64,000 nucleotides of DNA from Propioniciclava sp. MC1595 (GTDB taxonomy: Bacteria; Actinomycetota; Actinomycetes; Propionibacteriales; Propionibacteriaceae): contig NZ_CP071870.1 of assembly GCF_017569205.1 (NCBI RefSeq), positions 62,001 to 126,000 of the forward strand, read 5' to 3'. Position 1 is the first letter of the stretch, and each line of letters begins with the position of its first letter. Of this stretch, positions 25,167 through 34,811 are shown one piece after another. The notes under the pieces were generated by a model. That model was not told where the DNA came from and did not search any database. It saw only the letters and a program-made list of their open reading frames with translations. The translations under genes were made by a program, and so were the position numbers.

Positions 25167-25640
25167 TCAGTGGGCGACGTGGAAGCGGCGCCGGTGGTGC
25201 CTGGGCTGCTCGATCTCGTCGAGGACCGCCAGGGCCAGGTCGGCCGCCGAGATCTGCGAGCTGCCATCGGGGCTGCGGAGCAGGACATCGTCGCTCGTGC
25301 GGTACTCGCCGGTCTCGGTGCTGGGAACCCAGGCGCCGAAATCGGCCGGCGGGCTGAGGTAGAACCAGTCCAGGTCGTCGCCGGCCGCCTTCAGCACCTC
25401 GAGCTTGTGGATGCCGAGGTCGGCCTCGGGGCGGACCTCGTCGGGCACCGGGTCGGCGTCGATGAGGCGGGGCCCGTCCGGCGAGACGAGCAGCGAGGAG
25501 GCCCCGCCGAGAATGCCGAGCCTCGTTCCGTGCTCCCGGGCGAGGGTGAGCACCTGGTCGAAGACGCCTTCCACCTTGCCGGCCATGTCCCCGCGCGGGG
25601 AGAGCGCCTCGAACACGATCCTCGGACCCTTTTTCGCCCT
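25167..25640 (-). pseudogene. NAD(P)-binding (NmrA/YwnB-like) oxidoreductase remnant
   Basis: The C-terminal two thirds of an atypical SDR are intact: SPRGDMAGKVEGVFDQVL, LGILGGASSLLVSPDGPRL and LDWFYLSPPADFGAW are typical of this NAD(P)H-binding family. The N-terminal Rossmann start (GxxGxxG) is missing; upstream the frame goes into non-matching sequence (PARAKKG) and then the end of the P450 remnant. It ends at FHVAH, the usual terminus. Confidence 0.7.
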
Positions 25641-25648
25641 GGCCGGCG

Positions 25649-26535
25649 TCACCCTGGTCCTCGTCTCTCGTCGCTGACCGCAAGGACCGGCAGAGGCGGC
25701 TTGGGGGTCGTGAGCACGAAGTCGCGCAGGGCGTAGCCGGCGGTGAGGTCCTCCCAGTGCATCACCGGGGCCTTCGCGACCACCAGTTCGTGGCGGAGCA
25801 GCCGGGTGAGCAGGATGTCGGTCTCCTGGATCGCCAGCGAGTTGCCCGGGCACTTGTGGTGACCGTCGCCGAAACTCATCACCTCAGGGCCGATCCCGCG
25901 CGGCAGCGGACGCCCGGGGCGCATGTCCAGCGGGCACTCGCCCACCGTGGACGCGTCGCTGTTCGCCTGACGCACGTACAGATCGATCAACTGGCCCCTG
26001 CGGATGGCCACCGTCTCCCCGTCGACCGTGAGGTCGAGGTCCCGCGCCGCCCGCCGGTAGAGGTGCCCGATGATGGGCTCGAGCCGGAGGATCTCGTGGA
26101 GGATGTCGAACCGCTCCTCCTCTTCGCCGGCCAGGTACCGGGCGCGGAGGTCGGCGTCCGCGAGCAGGTGCAGGACGGTCATGGAGATGAACTCGCGGGT
26201 CGTCGCCATGCCGGCCGCCCCGTAGGTGACGCACTCGATGAGGATGGCCGGCTCCCGGTAGCCCTCGGCGAGCAGGTGGCTGATGACGTCCTCACCCGGC
26301 GCCTTGCGGCGCGCCGCGATGGCGGGCCGGACGTCCGCCAAGTGGAAGGCCGCCATCGGCGCGTGGCTGCGGACCGAGCGCCACACGCTCCTCAGACGTC
26401 CCTCCGGGGCGGAGCCGGGGCTCCAGTCCGGCTGGGCGAACAACCGCTCCAGCCTCCGGGCCATCCCCTCGGCGTTGGAGTTGGTCAGGCCGATCACCTG
26501 GGCCGCCACCTCGGTGGAGTACTGTGCAGGGCGAG
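25649..26535 (-). pseudogene. Cytochrome P450, 5'-truncated
   Basis: About 295 residues of a P450 remain: the I-helix AGMATTREF, the K-helix ExxR (EILRLEP) and the heme loop FGDGHHKCPGN with its cysteine. The first 100-120 residues, including the substrate-recognition regions, are absent; homology starts at about 26535, thirty bases from the start of the divergent ABC gene. Without them it cannot be a working enzyme. It lies in line with the two other remnants as part of a lost oxidative gene set. Confidence 0.8.
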
Positions 26536-26566
26536 GGGCGTTTTCGTCGGGTGCAAGACTGGTGGG

Positions 26567-27283
26567 GTGACCCAGACGCCAACGCCGCACGTGCGCGTCG
26601 AGGGGTTGTCCCGGCACTTCGGAGCCGGTGAGTCGCGCGTCGAGGTGCTCCACGACGTGACGTTCTCGGTCGCCCGGGGAGCGCGCTGCGTCATCGTCGG
26701 CGCCTCCGGGTCCGGGAAGTCCACCCTGCTCAACGCCATCGGCGGCCTCGACGCTCCTGACGCCGGGACGATCCACGTCGCGGGGGAGCAGGTGACGGGG
26801 AGGTCACCCAGGGAGTTGACGCGCTACCGCCGCGCGCACGTCGGGTTCGTGTTCCAGTTCTACAACCTTGTCCCGGACCTGACAGTGACCGAGAACATCC
26901 AGGTGACCGCGCAGCTCGTCCGTCGCCCCCTGGACATCGACGAGCTGCTCGAGCACCTGGGCCTGACCCAGCACCGGCACAAGTTCCCCGCGCAGCTCTC
27001 GGGCGGCCAGCAGCAGCGGTGCGCGATCGCCCGGGCCCTGGTCAAGGGCTCCGACCTCCTGCTCGCCGACGAGCCCACCGGGGCGCTGGACCGGCACACC
27101 TCCCAGCAGATGCTCGAGGTCCTGGACGACGTCCACCGGCGGTACGGCGCCACCCTCGTCATGGTCACGCACAACGAGGCCATCACGGCCCTCGCCGACC
27201 AGGTCATCGAACTGCGCGACGGGCGCATCGTCCGCGACCGGCTCAACCCCCATCCGCTCGCGGCCCGGGACCTCGACTGGTGA
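26567..27283 (+). CDS. ABC transporter ATP-binding protein, MacB/LolD type
   Basis: A 238-residue ATPase that powers an FtsX-type permease. Walker A is GASGSGKST, the signature LSGGQQQRCAIARAL, Walker B LLLADEPTGALD and the H-loop MVTHNEA. This sequence group (with the Q-loop VFQFYNLVPDLTVTEN) drives mechanical or lipoprotein/peptide transport, not classical import. GTG 26567 is the start that keeps the full N-terminal strand; it has no clear ribosome binding site and may be leaderless, behind a TGCAAGACT -10-like box. It overlaps the permease by GTGA. Confidence 0.92.
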   Translation: MTQTPTPHVRVEGLSRHFGAGESRVEVLHDVTFSVARGARCVIVGASGSGKSTLLNAIGGLDAPDAGTIHVAGEQVTGRSPRELTRYRRAHVGFVFQFYNLVPDLTVTENIQVTAQLVRRPLDIDELLEHLGLTQHRHKFPAQLSGGQQQRCAIARALVKGSDLLLADEPTGALDRHTSQQMLEVLDDVHRRYGATLVMVTHNEAITALADQVIELRDGRIVRDRLNPHPLAARDLDW

Positions 27284-29673
27284 ACAGGGACGCCGTGGCC
27301 CTCGGTCTCCGCCGCCAGTGGCGCGGCTTCCGCGCCACGTGGGCGCGCTGGACCGCGATAGCCGTGCTCCTGACCGTCGGGCTGGGCGTGGTGGTGGGGC
27401 TCCTGACCTCGGCGTCCGCCACGCTGGGCGCGCTGGAACGCGGCGCGCGCGAGGGACAGCTCGCCGACGGCATGGTCGTCACCGAGATCCCGCTGACGGA
27501 GCAGCAGGTCGCCGACGTGGAGGCGCTGGGGGCGCGCATCGTCCCGACGCCGTTCGTCGACGTCCCGGGGCGGACCGCGGGCACCGACACGACCGTGCGC
27601 GTGCTCCGCGCGGACCAGGCGGTGAGCCGTCCCACGCTGGACGCCGGCGTCCTCCCCTCGGCCGATGACGAGGGCATGGTCGAGAAACTGCACGCCCGGG
27701 TGCATGGCCTGGGCGTGGGTGACACCCTGGCGGTGGACGGCCGGACCCTGCGGATCACCGGGATCGGCAGCCTTCCCGACTACGCCTCGGTCACCCCCCA
27801 CGTGGGCCAGTCCGGCGACCCCGAGCTGTTTGCGCTGGTGGTGGTGGCTCCGGACGCCTTCGAGGAGGTGGCGGCCGCCCACCCGCGTGCCGTCTCGTGG
27901 GTGTACGGCTACGCCCTCGAAGGCGCCACCCACGAGCAGGTGCGCCGCCTCCTGGGCGAGGCGACCCTGGATCCGGCGAGGGCGTCCAACCCCTACGTCG
28001 CCGTGGCCACGGACGCCGCCCGCGCTGCCGGCCTGCCCGTCAGCTACCCGGCGGTGTCGCTGTTCCTGCCGGCCGACGACAACCCGCGCATCAACGGGGC
28101 CATCTCGGACGCCCGCACCACGATGGCCGTCACCCTGGTCACGACCGTCCTCGTCCTGCTGCTCGTCGCCTACGTCCTCGCCGAGTTCTCCCGGGACCGG
28201 ATCGTCCGGGACTCCGTGGTCATCGGCACCCAGTCGGCCCACGGCACCAGCGAGCGCGCCCTGCTGGCCCACTACCTGGTCCTGCCGCTGGCCGTCACGC
28301 TCGCCGGCTCGCTGCTGGGGCTCCTGCTGGGCCGGGCGCTGGCCCCCTTCCTCGGACTGGTCACCGACTACTACTCGTTCCCCGCGGCCCCGGTCGAACC
28401 CACCCCGCTGGTCGCGCTGCTGAGCATCATGACACCCGTGACCCTGGTGACGGCGGTCAACGCCCTCGTCATCCGGTCCGCGCTGGGCCGCCCCACGCAG
28501 GAGCTGTTGCGTCCCCAGCCGGCCGGCGGGCCGGGCCTGCCGGTGCGCCTGGACCGGCTGCCCTTCGTGAGCATGTTCCGGTTGCGGCAGGCGCTCCGCA
28601 CCCCCGACAGCTACCTCCTCATCGCCGCGGGCACGTTCCTGTGCATCCTCCTGCTGGTCTTCGGGCTCGGGATGCGAAGCTCGATGGACACCTACCTGAC
28701 CCGCGCCGAGGACGAACTCCTCTTCCACGACTTCTACACCCTGCGGTTCCCCGACCTGGCTGCCGTTCCGCCCGGAGGGCACGAGGCCGTGGCCGTCCCC
28801 CTGCGGGTGGTCGGGGCGGACGGGCTGCCGGGGGAGTCGCTGACCGTGCTCGGCGTGCCCGCCGACAATCCCTACTTCGCGGCGGACGTGGACGCCCTGG
28901 GTGCGCAGGAGCTGGTGATCTCGCGGGCCGCGGCCCACAAGTACCGGCTGGGAGCAGGCGACACCCTCACCCTCCACGATGGGGAGCTCTCGTGGGCCTT
29001 CGACGTCGTGGACGTCTCCGACTACACCACCTCGGCGTTCGGGTTCACGACCCCGGAGCACGCGCGGGCGTTGGTCGATCCGGCGGTCCTGCTCGCGGCC
29101 CGGTCGATGGCCGGCGCCCGCCCGGGCGCGGACGACGACGGTGACGGCGTCGTGCCCTACTACAACGCCGTGTTCTCCGACCAGCCCCTGGACATCGACC
29201 CCGACCGGCTGGTCAGCCACAGCACGCGCGAGGAGATGCTCGGTGGCGTGGAGAAGTTCAACGCCCTCCTGTCACGCATCGTGGCGCTGGTCTCGTGGTC
29301 GTCCATGTTGATCATGGTGGTGGTGCTCTACGTGCTCGTCCGCCTGGTGGTGGCCCGTCAGTGGTACTCGATCTCGCTGCTGAAGGCGCTGGGCTACAGC
29401 GATCGTGAGGTGGGCAGGCTCTACCTCGACAACTACCTGTGGTTGGTGGCGGCGAGCGTCGCCGTCGCGGTGCCGGCGTCGGTGGCCATCATGGGCGAGG
29501 TCTGGCGGCTGATGACGGCCCACCTGCCGATCGGCATCCCGTTCCTGGTCACCCCGGGTGACGTGGCGCTGATGGCCGGGCTCGCGCTGGGGGCCTACGC
29601 CGTGGTTCGTGTGGCCACGGCTCGTGACACCAGGACGGTGCCCGTGACGGAGGTGCTGAAGTTCCGGGAGTAG
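27280..29673 (+). CDS. FtsX-family ABC permease (two FtsX domains)
   Basis: A 797-residue membrane protein from GTG 27280, overlapping the ATPase stop. One span near 22-44 is followed by a large extracytoplasmic domain (about 45-280), a first FtsX block of three spans (about 285-400), a linker, a span at about 445-465, a second outer domain and a last FtsX block (about 665-790). This is the duplicated layout of actinobacterial FtsX/MacB-like permeases. With its ATPase it probably moves peptides or lipoproteins or acts on the cell wall. Substrate unknown. Confidence 0.9.
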   Translation: MNRDAVALGLRRQWRGFRATWARWTAIAVLLTVGLGVVVGLLTSASATLGALERGAREGQLADGMVVTEIPLTEQQVADVEALGARIVPTPFVDVPGRTAGTDTTVRVLRADQAVSRPTLDAGVLPSADDEGMVEKLHARVHGLGVGDTLAVDGRTLRITGIGSLPDYASVTPHVGQSGDPELFALVVVAPDAFEEVAAAHPRAVSWVYGYALEGATHEQVRRLLGEATLDPARASNPYVAVATDAARAAGLPVSYPAVSLFLPADDNPRINGAISDARTTMAVTLVTTVLVLLLVAYVLAEFSRDRIVRDSVVIGTQSAHGTSERALLAHYLVLPLAVTLAGSLLGLLLGRALAPFLGLVTDYYSFPAAPVEPTPLVALLSIMTPVTLVTAVNALVIRSALGRPTQELLRPQPAGGPGLPVRLDRLPFVSMFRLRQALRTPDSYLLIAAGTFLCILLLVFGLGMRSSMDTYLTRAEDELLFHDFYTLRFPDLAAVPPGGHEAVAVPLRVVGADGLPGESLTVLGVPADNPYFAADVDALGAQELVISRAAAHKYRLGAGDTLTLHDGELSWAFDVVDVSDYTTSAFGFTTPEHARALVDPAVLLAARSMAGARPGADDDGDGVVPYYNAVFSDQPLDIDPDRLVSHSTREEMLGGVEKFNALLSRIVALVSWSSMLIMVVVLYVLVRLVVARQWYSISLLKALGYSDREVGRLYLDNYLWLVAASVAVAVPASVAIMGEVWRLMTAHLPIGIPFLVTPGDVALMAGLALGAYAVVRVATARDTRTVPVTEVLKFRE

Positions 29674-29686
29674 GGCCCACAGGCGA

Positions 29687-29724
29687 GGGCCAGCCGGGCG
29701 GCGCCGAGGCGCTCCGGCCGGCCC
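29687..29724. terminator. Imperfect hairpin between convergent genes
   Basis: GGGCCAGCCGG on the left pairs with CCGGCCGGCCC on the right around a GCGCC-GAG-GCGC core. It sits between the FtsX gene end and the convergent Hsp20 gene end and could stop transcription from both sides. There is no T-run, as usual in high-GC actinobacteria. Confidence 0.5.
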
Positions 29725-29755
29725 ACGCGCGGGACCGCCTCGCAGACAGCGCCGG

Positions 29756-30205
29756 TCAGGCGGGCTGCTCCTCGGTGGTGGCACCCTCGGTGATCTCACC
29801 CGGCACATCCCGGGTGGAGTGCTGCACCGCGATCTTGCGCGGCTTGGCGGCCTCGGCCACCGGGATGGTCAGCGTCAGGACGCCGTCGCTGTAGTCGGCG
29901 CTGATCTGGTCGGTGGCGAGCCCTCGGCCGAGCGTGAGCTGGCGGGCGAACGTGCCCACAGCCCGTTCGCGCGTCAGCCACTGGGTGTCCTCGTCGGCCG
30001 ACGTGGTGCGCTCGGCGCGGATCGTGACCGTCGCGCCGTCCATGTCGATGTCGATGCTGCCCGGCTCGACGCCAGGCAGGTCGATGTGCGCGACGAACGT
30101 GTCACCGGAGCGGTACAGGTCCATGGGCATCGCGACCGAGGCGGGCGTGCGGGTGACGTCGCCCAGGAGGCGGTCCATCTCGCGGAACGGGTCGAACATG
30201 GCCAT
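29756..30205 (-). CDS. Small heat shock protein, Hsp20/alpha-crystallin family
   Basis: A 149-residue chaperone that holds unfolding proteins. The alpha-crystallin domain spans about 35-125: YRSGDTFVAHIDLPGVEPGSI, VTIRAER and the end strand GVLTLTIPVAE; an I-x-V-like tail (KIAVQH) follows. ATG 30205 has AAAGGA six bases upstream. It is divergent from marR, and the 192-bp gap carries inverted ACTCAATCTT copies at both promoters, so MarR control is more likely than the usual HspR HAIR box, which I do not see. Confidence 0.92.
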   Translation of the reverse strand: MAMFDPFREMDRLLGDVTRTPASVAMPMDLYRSGDTFVAHIDLPGVEPGSIDIDMDGATVTIRAERTTSADEDTQWLTRERAVGTFARQLTLGRGLATDQISADYSDGVLTLTIPVAEAAKPRKIAVQHSTRDVPGEITEGATTEEQPA

Positions 30206-30247
30206 GAGTAGTCCTTTCGCATCAGGCGCCCTGGTTGAGCGTGGTTG

Positions 30248-30363
30248 ACTCAATCTTATACCTGAGCGTGGGGGACTCAACTCTGTTCAAAGCCCGATCC
30301 GCAGTGACCAAGCGGTTCGGGATTCAACCTTCAAAAAGAGTTGATAATCAAACAAGATTGAGT
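30248..30363. promoter_or_regulatory. Shared hsp20/marR control region with inverted boxes
   Basis: ACTCAATCTT (30248-30257) and its exact inverse AAGATTGAGT (30354-30363) stand near the two divergent starts. Further related words lie between (TTGACTCAA around 30245, ACTCAACTC at 30275, GAGTTGA at 30338). The AT-rich sequence differs from the genes around it. MarR dimers bind such short palindromes, so both genes may be under one repressor. Confidence 0.6.
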
Positions 30364-30397
30364 TACTGTCCTCTTGTCACCGTCAGAGAGGCTCCCG

Positions 30398-30868
30398 ATG
30401 TCCCACGCGTACCACCCCGCCACCTTCGCGTTGCAGGCCGTCATCGCCCAGTCGAACGTCCTCGAGCGCGAGCTCGCCCGGCTGCTGGGCCTGAACGCCA
30501 CCGACTACCGAGCCCTGTCGGCGCTGCAGCAGCTGTCCCGCCAGGAGACGGTCACGATGACCGGTCTGGGCGCGGCCCTGGGCACCACGGCGGCCACGAC
30601 GAGCGCCATCGTCGACCGGCTCCAGCGGGCCGGCTACGCCCAGCGGAACCGGGCCGAGACCGACCGCCGCCTGGTCACCATCGAGCCGACCCCCCTGGCC
30701 TGGCAGAAGATCGTCGAGATCATGCGCCCCCTCATGGGCGCCACCGACGCTTGGGTCAAGGCCCTGCGTCCGGAGGACGCCCAGCTCGTGACGGAGTTCC
30801 TCCAGGTCACGGCCACCCACCTCACCGACCACGCCGCGACGCTGGCCGCCCAAGAGGCGGACCGGTGA
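30398..30868 (+). CDS. MarR-family transcriptional regulator
   Basis: A 156-residue winged-helix regulator. The DNA-binding part is GLNATDYRALSALQQLSRQE followed by helix GLGAALGTTAATTSAIVDRL and a wing RNRAETDRRLV, with dimerisation helices at both ends. ATG 30398 has GAGAGG upstream. It is followed after 68 bases by an MMPL transporter gene, a common operon in which MarR represses an efflux pump and is released by its substrate. Inverted boxes in front point to self-control and control of hsp20. Confidence 0.9.
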   Translation: MSHAYHPATFALQAVIAQSNVLERELARLLGLNATDYRALSALQQLSRQETVTMTGLGAALGTTAATTSAIVDRLQRAGYAQRNRAETDRRLVTIEPTPLAWQKIVEIMRPLMGATDAWVKALRPEDAQLVTEFLQVTATHLTDHAATLAAQEADR

Positions 30869-30936
30869 GACGGCCCCGCACGCACGATTCCTGTTCCCTC
30901 CCGATCCCTCCAACCTCGTCTCCCCAGGAGTCCACC

Positions 30937-33120
30937 ATGTCCCTGCCCTCCCTCTACATCGGCCGCGGCCGATCGTGGATCGTCGCCCTCTTCTTCCTCC
31001 TGTTGGGAGGTCTCGTCGTCGGCTTCCTGCCCGAGGCCGAGCGGGACGCCTCGCCCACCGATTCCCTGGCCCAGGGCTACGACAGCACGCGCGTCGTCGA
31101 GCTGGCCGAGCGCTTCCCCCAGGAGGGTGACGGCACGGCCCTCATCCTCTGGACCTCCACCGACGGGGAGGCCCTGACCGAGGAGCAGCTGGCCGCGGCC
31201 CGCGAGTCCCTCTTCGAGCGGTTGCCCGACGACGCGTTCGCCGGTGCCGGGGGTCCGCCTCCCGGAGTGGACACGGGTGCCGCCGGCCCGCCCGCCGGCG
31301 TCCCCCCGCTGCCGCTGGTCAGCGAGGACGGGACCGCCGCCTTCGGCACGATCGCCATCGACGCCGCCGACGGCGCCGAGAACCGCGACGCCATCGCCAC
31401 ACTGCGCGCCGAGCTGGTGGACGAGGCGGCCGACGGCGTCACCGTGCAGGTGACCGGGCCCGCGGGCATCCGCGCCGACCTGGGTGCGGTCTTCGACGGC
31501 GCCAACTTCCGGCTGCTCGCCGCGACCGCCGCGGTCGTGGCCCTGCTCCTCCTGCTGACCTACCGCAGCCCCATCCTCTGGATCATTCCGCTGCTGGTCG
31601 TCGGTCTCGCAGACCGCCTGGCCGCCATCGTCGCGACGCACACCCTGCGCCTGGCCGGCGTGCCGTGGGACGAGTCCACCATCGGCATCCTCTCTGTGCT
31701 CGTCTTCGGTGCGGGCACGAACTACGCCCTCCTGATCATCTCCCGCTACCGCGACGAACTGCGCGCCAGCGAGGACCGGTTCCTGGCGATGCGCCGCGCA
31801 CTCCGTCACGCGGGCGAGGCCGTCGTCACCAGTGCCTCCACGGTGGTCCTGGGCGTCCTGACCCTCCTGCTGTCGGTGTTCCCCGCGACGCGCGGACTCG
31901 GTCTCGCCAGCGCCGTCGGCATCGTCATCGCGGCCGGCTACGCCCTCGTCGTCCTCCCCGCGGTGCTCGTGCTGGTCAACCGCTGGGTGTTCTGGCCGCT
32001 GATCCCCCGCGTGGGGCAGGCCGCCCTCGTCGACAGCGACCGGTCGGTGTGGGCGCGGGTCGGCAACCAGGTGGCGAAGCGTCCCGCCGCCTTCATCGCC
32101 GCCAGCCTGGCGCTGATCGCCGTCATGGGCGCGGGCCTGTTCCGCATCGAGACCGGGCTGGGCCCGTCCGACCAGTTCCTGCGCAAGCCCGAGGCCATCG
32201 TCGCGCTCGACCGTCTCGGCGAGTCCTTCCCCGCCGGCGAGTCCGACCCCGCCCTCGTGATCACCGAGGACGACCCGTCCCGTGTCGTGGAGCTGGCCGA
32301 GGCTGTCCCGGGGGTGGCCTCCGCCACCGTGGGTGACACCGCGGATGAGCTCACCCAGGTCCGGGTCGTGCTGGAGCCGGAGCCGGGCAGCGACGAGGCG
32401 CGCCAGACCATCCGTGACCTGCGCACGGCCTTCGAGGGCCTGGACATGACCGTCGTCGGCGGCACCGAGGCCCAGGCCGTGGACAGCCTGGACGGCTCGG
32501 CCCAGGACCAGCGCACGATCATCCCGCTCATCCTGGCCCTGGTGCTGGGCGTCCTGTTCCTGCTGCTCCGCTCGGTGGTCGCCCCGCTGGTCCTGGTGGC
32601 CACGGTGGTTGGGACCTACGCGGCGGCCCTCGGGGCCTCCTGGGTGCTGTTCGTCGAGGTGCTCGGCTTCGAGCGGCTGGACTCCAGCGTGCCCCTGCTC
32701 ACCTTCCTCTTCCTGGTGGCGCTGGGCATCGACTACAACATCTTCCTGGTCACCCGGGCACGGGAGGAGGGCCTGCGGCACGGCAGCAAGCGGGGCATGC
32801 TCCGGGCGCTGACGGCCACCGGCGGGGTCATCACGAGTGCGGGCATCCTGCTCGCCGCGGTGTTCGCGGTGCTCGGTGTGCTCCCGCTGGTGGTGCTGGC
32901 CCAGATCGGTGTGATCATCGGCATCGGCGTGCTGCTCGACACCCTGCTCGTGCGCACCGTCCTCGTCCCGGCCATCGCGATCATGCTGGGAGATGCCTTC
33001 TGGTGGCCGCGCCGCCCCGGGACCGCGGGCCGCAGGGCCCTCCCGGCGGGGGATCCCGACCGCCAGGCGGGGGAGGCCGCGCCGGTGTCCGCGCAGGAGG
33101 AGGCGTCGGTGGCCCGCTGA
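30937..33120 (+). CDS. MMPL/RND-family membrane transporter
   Basis: A 727-residue transporter with the MMPL twofold layout: span at 14-34, outer domain to about 185, spans of the first half at about 190-360, a second outer domain and five to six spans at about 525-690. GAGTNYALLIISRYRDEL and ALGIDYNIFLVTRAREEG are the two hallmark blocks, each with the aspartate/tyrosine region of the proton path (the first has N in place of D). The C-terminus is a Gly/Ala/Arg tail. CAGGAG precedes ATG 30937. It exports lipids or drugs and is under MarR; substrate unknown. Confidence 0.92.
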   Translation: MSLPSLYIGRGRSWIVALFFLLLGGLVVGFLPEAERDASPTDSLAQGYDSTRVVELAERFPQEGDGTALILWTSTDGEALTEEQLAAARESLFERLPDDAFAGAGGPPPGVDTGAAGPPAGVPPLPLVSEDGTAAFGTIAIDAADGAENRDAIATLRAELVDEAADGVTVQVTGPAGIRADLGAVFDGANFRLLAATAAVVALLLLLTYRSPILWIIPLLVVGLADRLAAIVATHTLRLAGVPWDESTIGILSVLVFGAGTNYALLIISRYRDELRASEDRFLAMRRALRHAGEAVVTSASTVVLGVLTLLLSVFPATRGLGLASAVGIVIAAGYALVVLPAVLVLVNRWVFWPLIPRVGQAALVDSDRSVWARVGNQVAKRPAAFIAASLALIAVMGAGLFRIETGLGPSDQFLRKPEAIVALDRLGESFPAGESDPALVITEDDPSRVVELAEAVPGVASATVGDTADELTQVRVVLEPEPGSDEARQTIRDLRTAFEGLDMTVVGGTEAQAVDSLDGSAQDQRTIIPLILALVLGVLFLLLRSVVAPLVLVATVVGTYAAALGASWVLFVEVLGFERLDSSVPLLTFLFLVALGIDYNIFLVTRAREEGLRHGSKRGMLRALTATGGVITSAGILLAAVFAVLGVLPLVVLAQIGVIIGIGVLLDTLLVRTVLVPAIAIMLGDAFWWPRRPGTAGRRALPAGDPDRQAGEAAPVSAQEEASVAR

Positions 33121-33144
33121 GGCCCGTCGCCAGACGTAGCGCCG

Positions 33145-33176
33145 CAGGCCGGTCGCCCCGAGGGGCGACCGGCCTG
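33145..33176 (+). terminator. Strong hairpin after the MMPL gene
   Basis: Perfect 15-bp arms CAGGCCGGTCGCCCC (33145-33159) and GGGGCGACCGGCCTG (33162-33176), 25 bases after the stop codon. This is a likely terminator of the marR-mmpL operon; no T-tract follows. Confidence 0.7.
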
Positions 33177-33415
33177 TGGCCGTGTCGGCCCGGCGTCCGT
33201 GACTTTCGCCCGCGCCGGGATTCGGGACGCGGCGAGGTCCTAGCCTCGATCTTTCGTCGGGCTGGCTTGGGTCGTTGTGACGGCTTGAGGATCACCGTGT
33301 TGGTGTGATTCTGCCGGGTGGGTGTGACGGTTTCCCGGAGGTGGCTCCGGTGGGCAGGGGTTCCAGGGTCCCGGTGGGTGTTTCGGCTTGTCGGGGCAGG
33401 GTCCGGGCTGTCGTG

Positions 33416-34807
33416 TCAGGTGCTGTCCAGAGTGGTGAGGGTGGTCAGGGCGCCGATGAGGACGGCCGCCCAGGGGTGGTGGGCGGCGTAGCGGAGCCGC
33501 ACCTGTCGGCTGCCCCGGACCAGGACGGCGGGGATCGTGTACAGCCGGTAGCGGAGCCTCTTGGGTTCCCACCGGCGGGCACTGTCAGCGTCGGCCAGGG
33601 CGAGCATCTGCATCCAGGCGGTGAGCTCGCAGGCGAGGGCGACGATGGCGCACCAGACCTGGTTCTGCGCGAACGAGTACAGGGGCAGGTTCGTCAGCCC
33701 AGTGTCTTTGGCGAGCCGGATCCGGTCCTCGCAGCGGGCCCTTCGACGGTGGCGGAGTTCGAGGTCGGCCAACTGGCCGCGGGTGGTGTTGGTGGCGAAC
33801 GCGGTGATGCGGTGGCCGTCGACGTCGGTGATCCGTAGTTGGGCGCCGGGATGGGGGCGTTCTTTGCGGATGATGACCCGCATCCCGGGCGGCCAGCCCG
33901 ACAGGTCGAGCAGCCCGGTGAGTTCGGCGACCCAGGCGCCGTCGCGGGGCTGCCGGTCGGCGTCGTAAGCGGGGGTCCACACGCGGTCTGGGATCTTCTC
34001 GATCAGCATGCCGGCGTCGCTGGGCAGGGTCCAGCCGACCGAGTACTGGACCCGTTGGCCGGTGAGCCAGTCGAGGAGTTGGTGGCTGTGCCCGGCACCA
34101 TCGGCCCTGACCAACACCCGTTTCCCGGGCCGCGTGGCGGACCGGCCCGGCAGCTGCTTGAACGCTTGCCGCAGGACGGTGATGTGGTCGGCGGCGGTGT
34201 TGGAGCCGGCGTTCCCGGGCCGCAGCAAGAGGGCGAGGGGCTCCCCGGTCCCATCACGGCCGTGATCGACGAACACGCACAAGGGGTGGAACCCGTAGCC
34301 CTTCTTGAACGTCGGCTTGGCATGCTCCTTGTCCGAGTGCGCCGTCACCAACGTGGCGTCCACGTCCACGATCAACGGGTGCTCCACGCTCATGCCGGAG
34401 TCGGGGGCGTGCTCACCGGCCAGCAACCAGGCGCGGGTCCGGGCAGCGGCGCGGGCGGCGTCGATGGCCTTCAACACCCGTGGGGCATCGGCGGCGAGCA
34501 GGCTGATCAGCCTCGAGATGGTCGGGTCGGAAGCCACCATCCCGTAGACGGCCGGCTCGGACCGGAGCAGCGCAGCATCGGCGAGGCAGTCCCCACCCAA
34601 CGCCAGAGTGATCGCCAGGTCGGACAGGATCTTGCCCGGGTCGTGGGTCGCGAGCGGTTTCCGCCACCGCGCCAACGCCGTCGACAACTCGCGGGTGAGG
34701 CCGGTCACCACCGCTGTCTTCGTGAGCAGCATGCCGCCGGCGTGGCCCACGACCCGGGTGGCTCCGGCGTCGTGGCGGGGTTGGGGATACGCGGCGGTAC
34801 GCTTCAC
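33416..34807 (-). CDS. IS1380-family transposase
   Basis: A 463-residue DDE transposase. Landmarks of the family: PLATHDPGKILSDLAITLAL with GGDCLAD, a first Asp in IVDVDATLV, a second in VRADGAGHSHQLLDWL, and the Glu region in RRARCEDRIRLAKDTGL. GTG 34807 gives the usual VKRTAAYPQPR start and has GGAAG upstream; the frame opens earlier at 34888 but crosses the terminal hairpin. It appears full length and intact, so the element may be active. Confidence 0.9.
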   Translation of the reverse strand: MKRTAAYPQPRHDAGATRVVGHAGGMLLTKTAVVTGLTRELSTALARWRKPLATHDPGKILSDLAITLALGGDCLADAALLRSEPAVYGMVASDPTISRLISLLAADAPRVLKAIDAARAAARTRAWLLAGEHAPDSGMSVEHPLIVDVDATLVTAHSDKEHAKPTFKKGYGFHPLCVFVDHGRDGTGEPLALLLRPGNAGSNTAADHITVLRQAFKQLPGRSATRPGKRVLVRADGAGHSHQLLDWLTGQRVQYSVGWTLPSDAGMLIEKIPDRVWTPAYDADRQPRDGAWVAELTGLLDLSGWPPGMRVIIRKERPHPGAQLRITDVDGHRITAFATNTTRGQLADLELRHRRRARCEDRIRLAKDTGLTNLPLYSFAQNQVWCAIVALACELTAWMQMLALADADSARRWEPKRLRYRLYTIPAVLVRGSRQVRLRYAAHHPWAAVLIGALTTLTTLDST

Positions 34808-34811
34808 GTTG

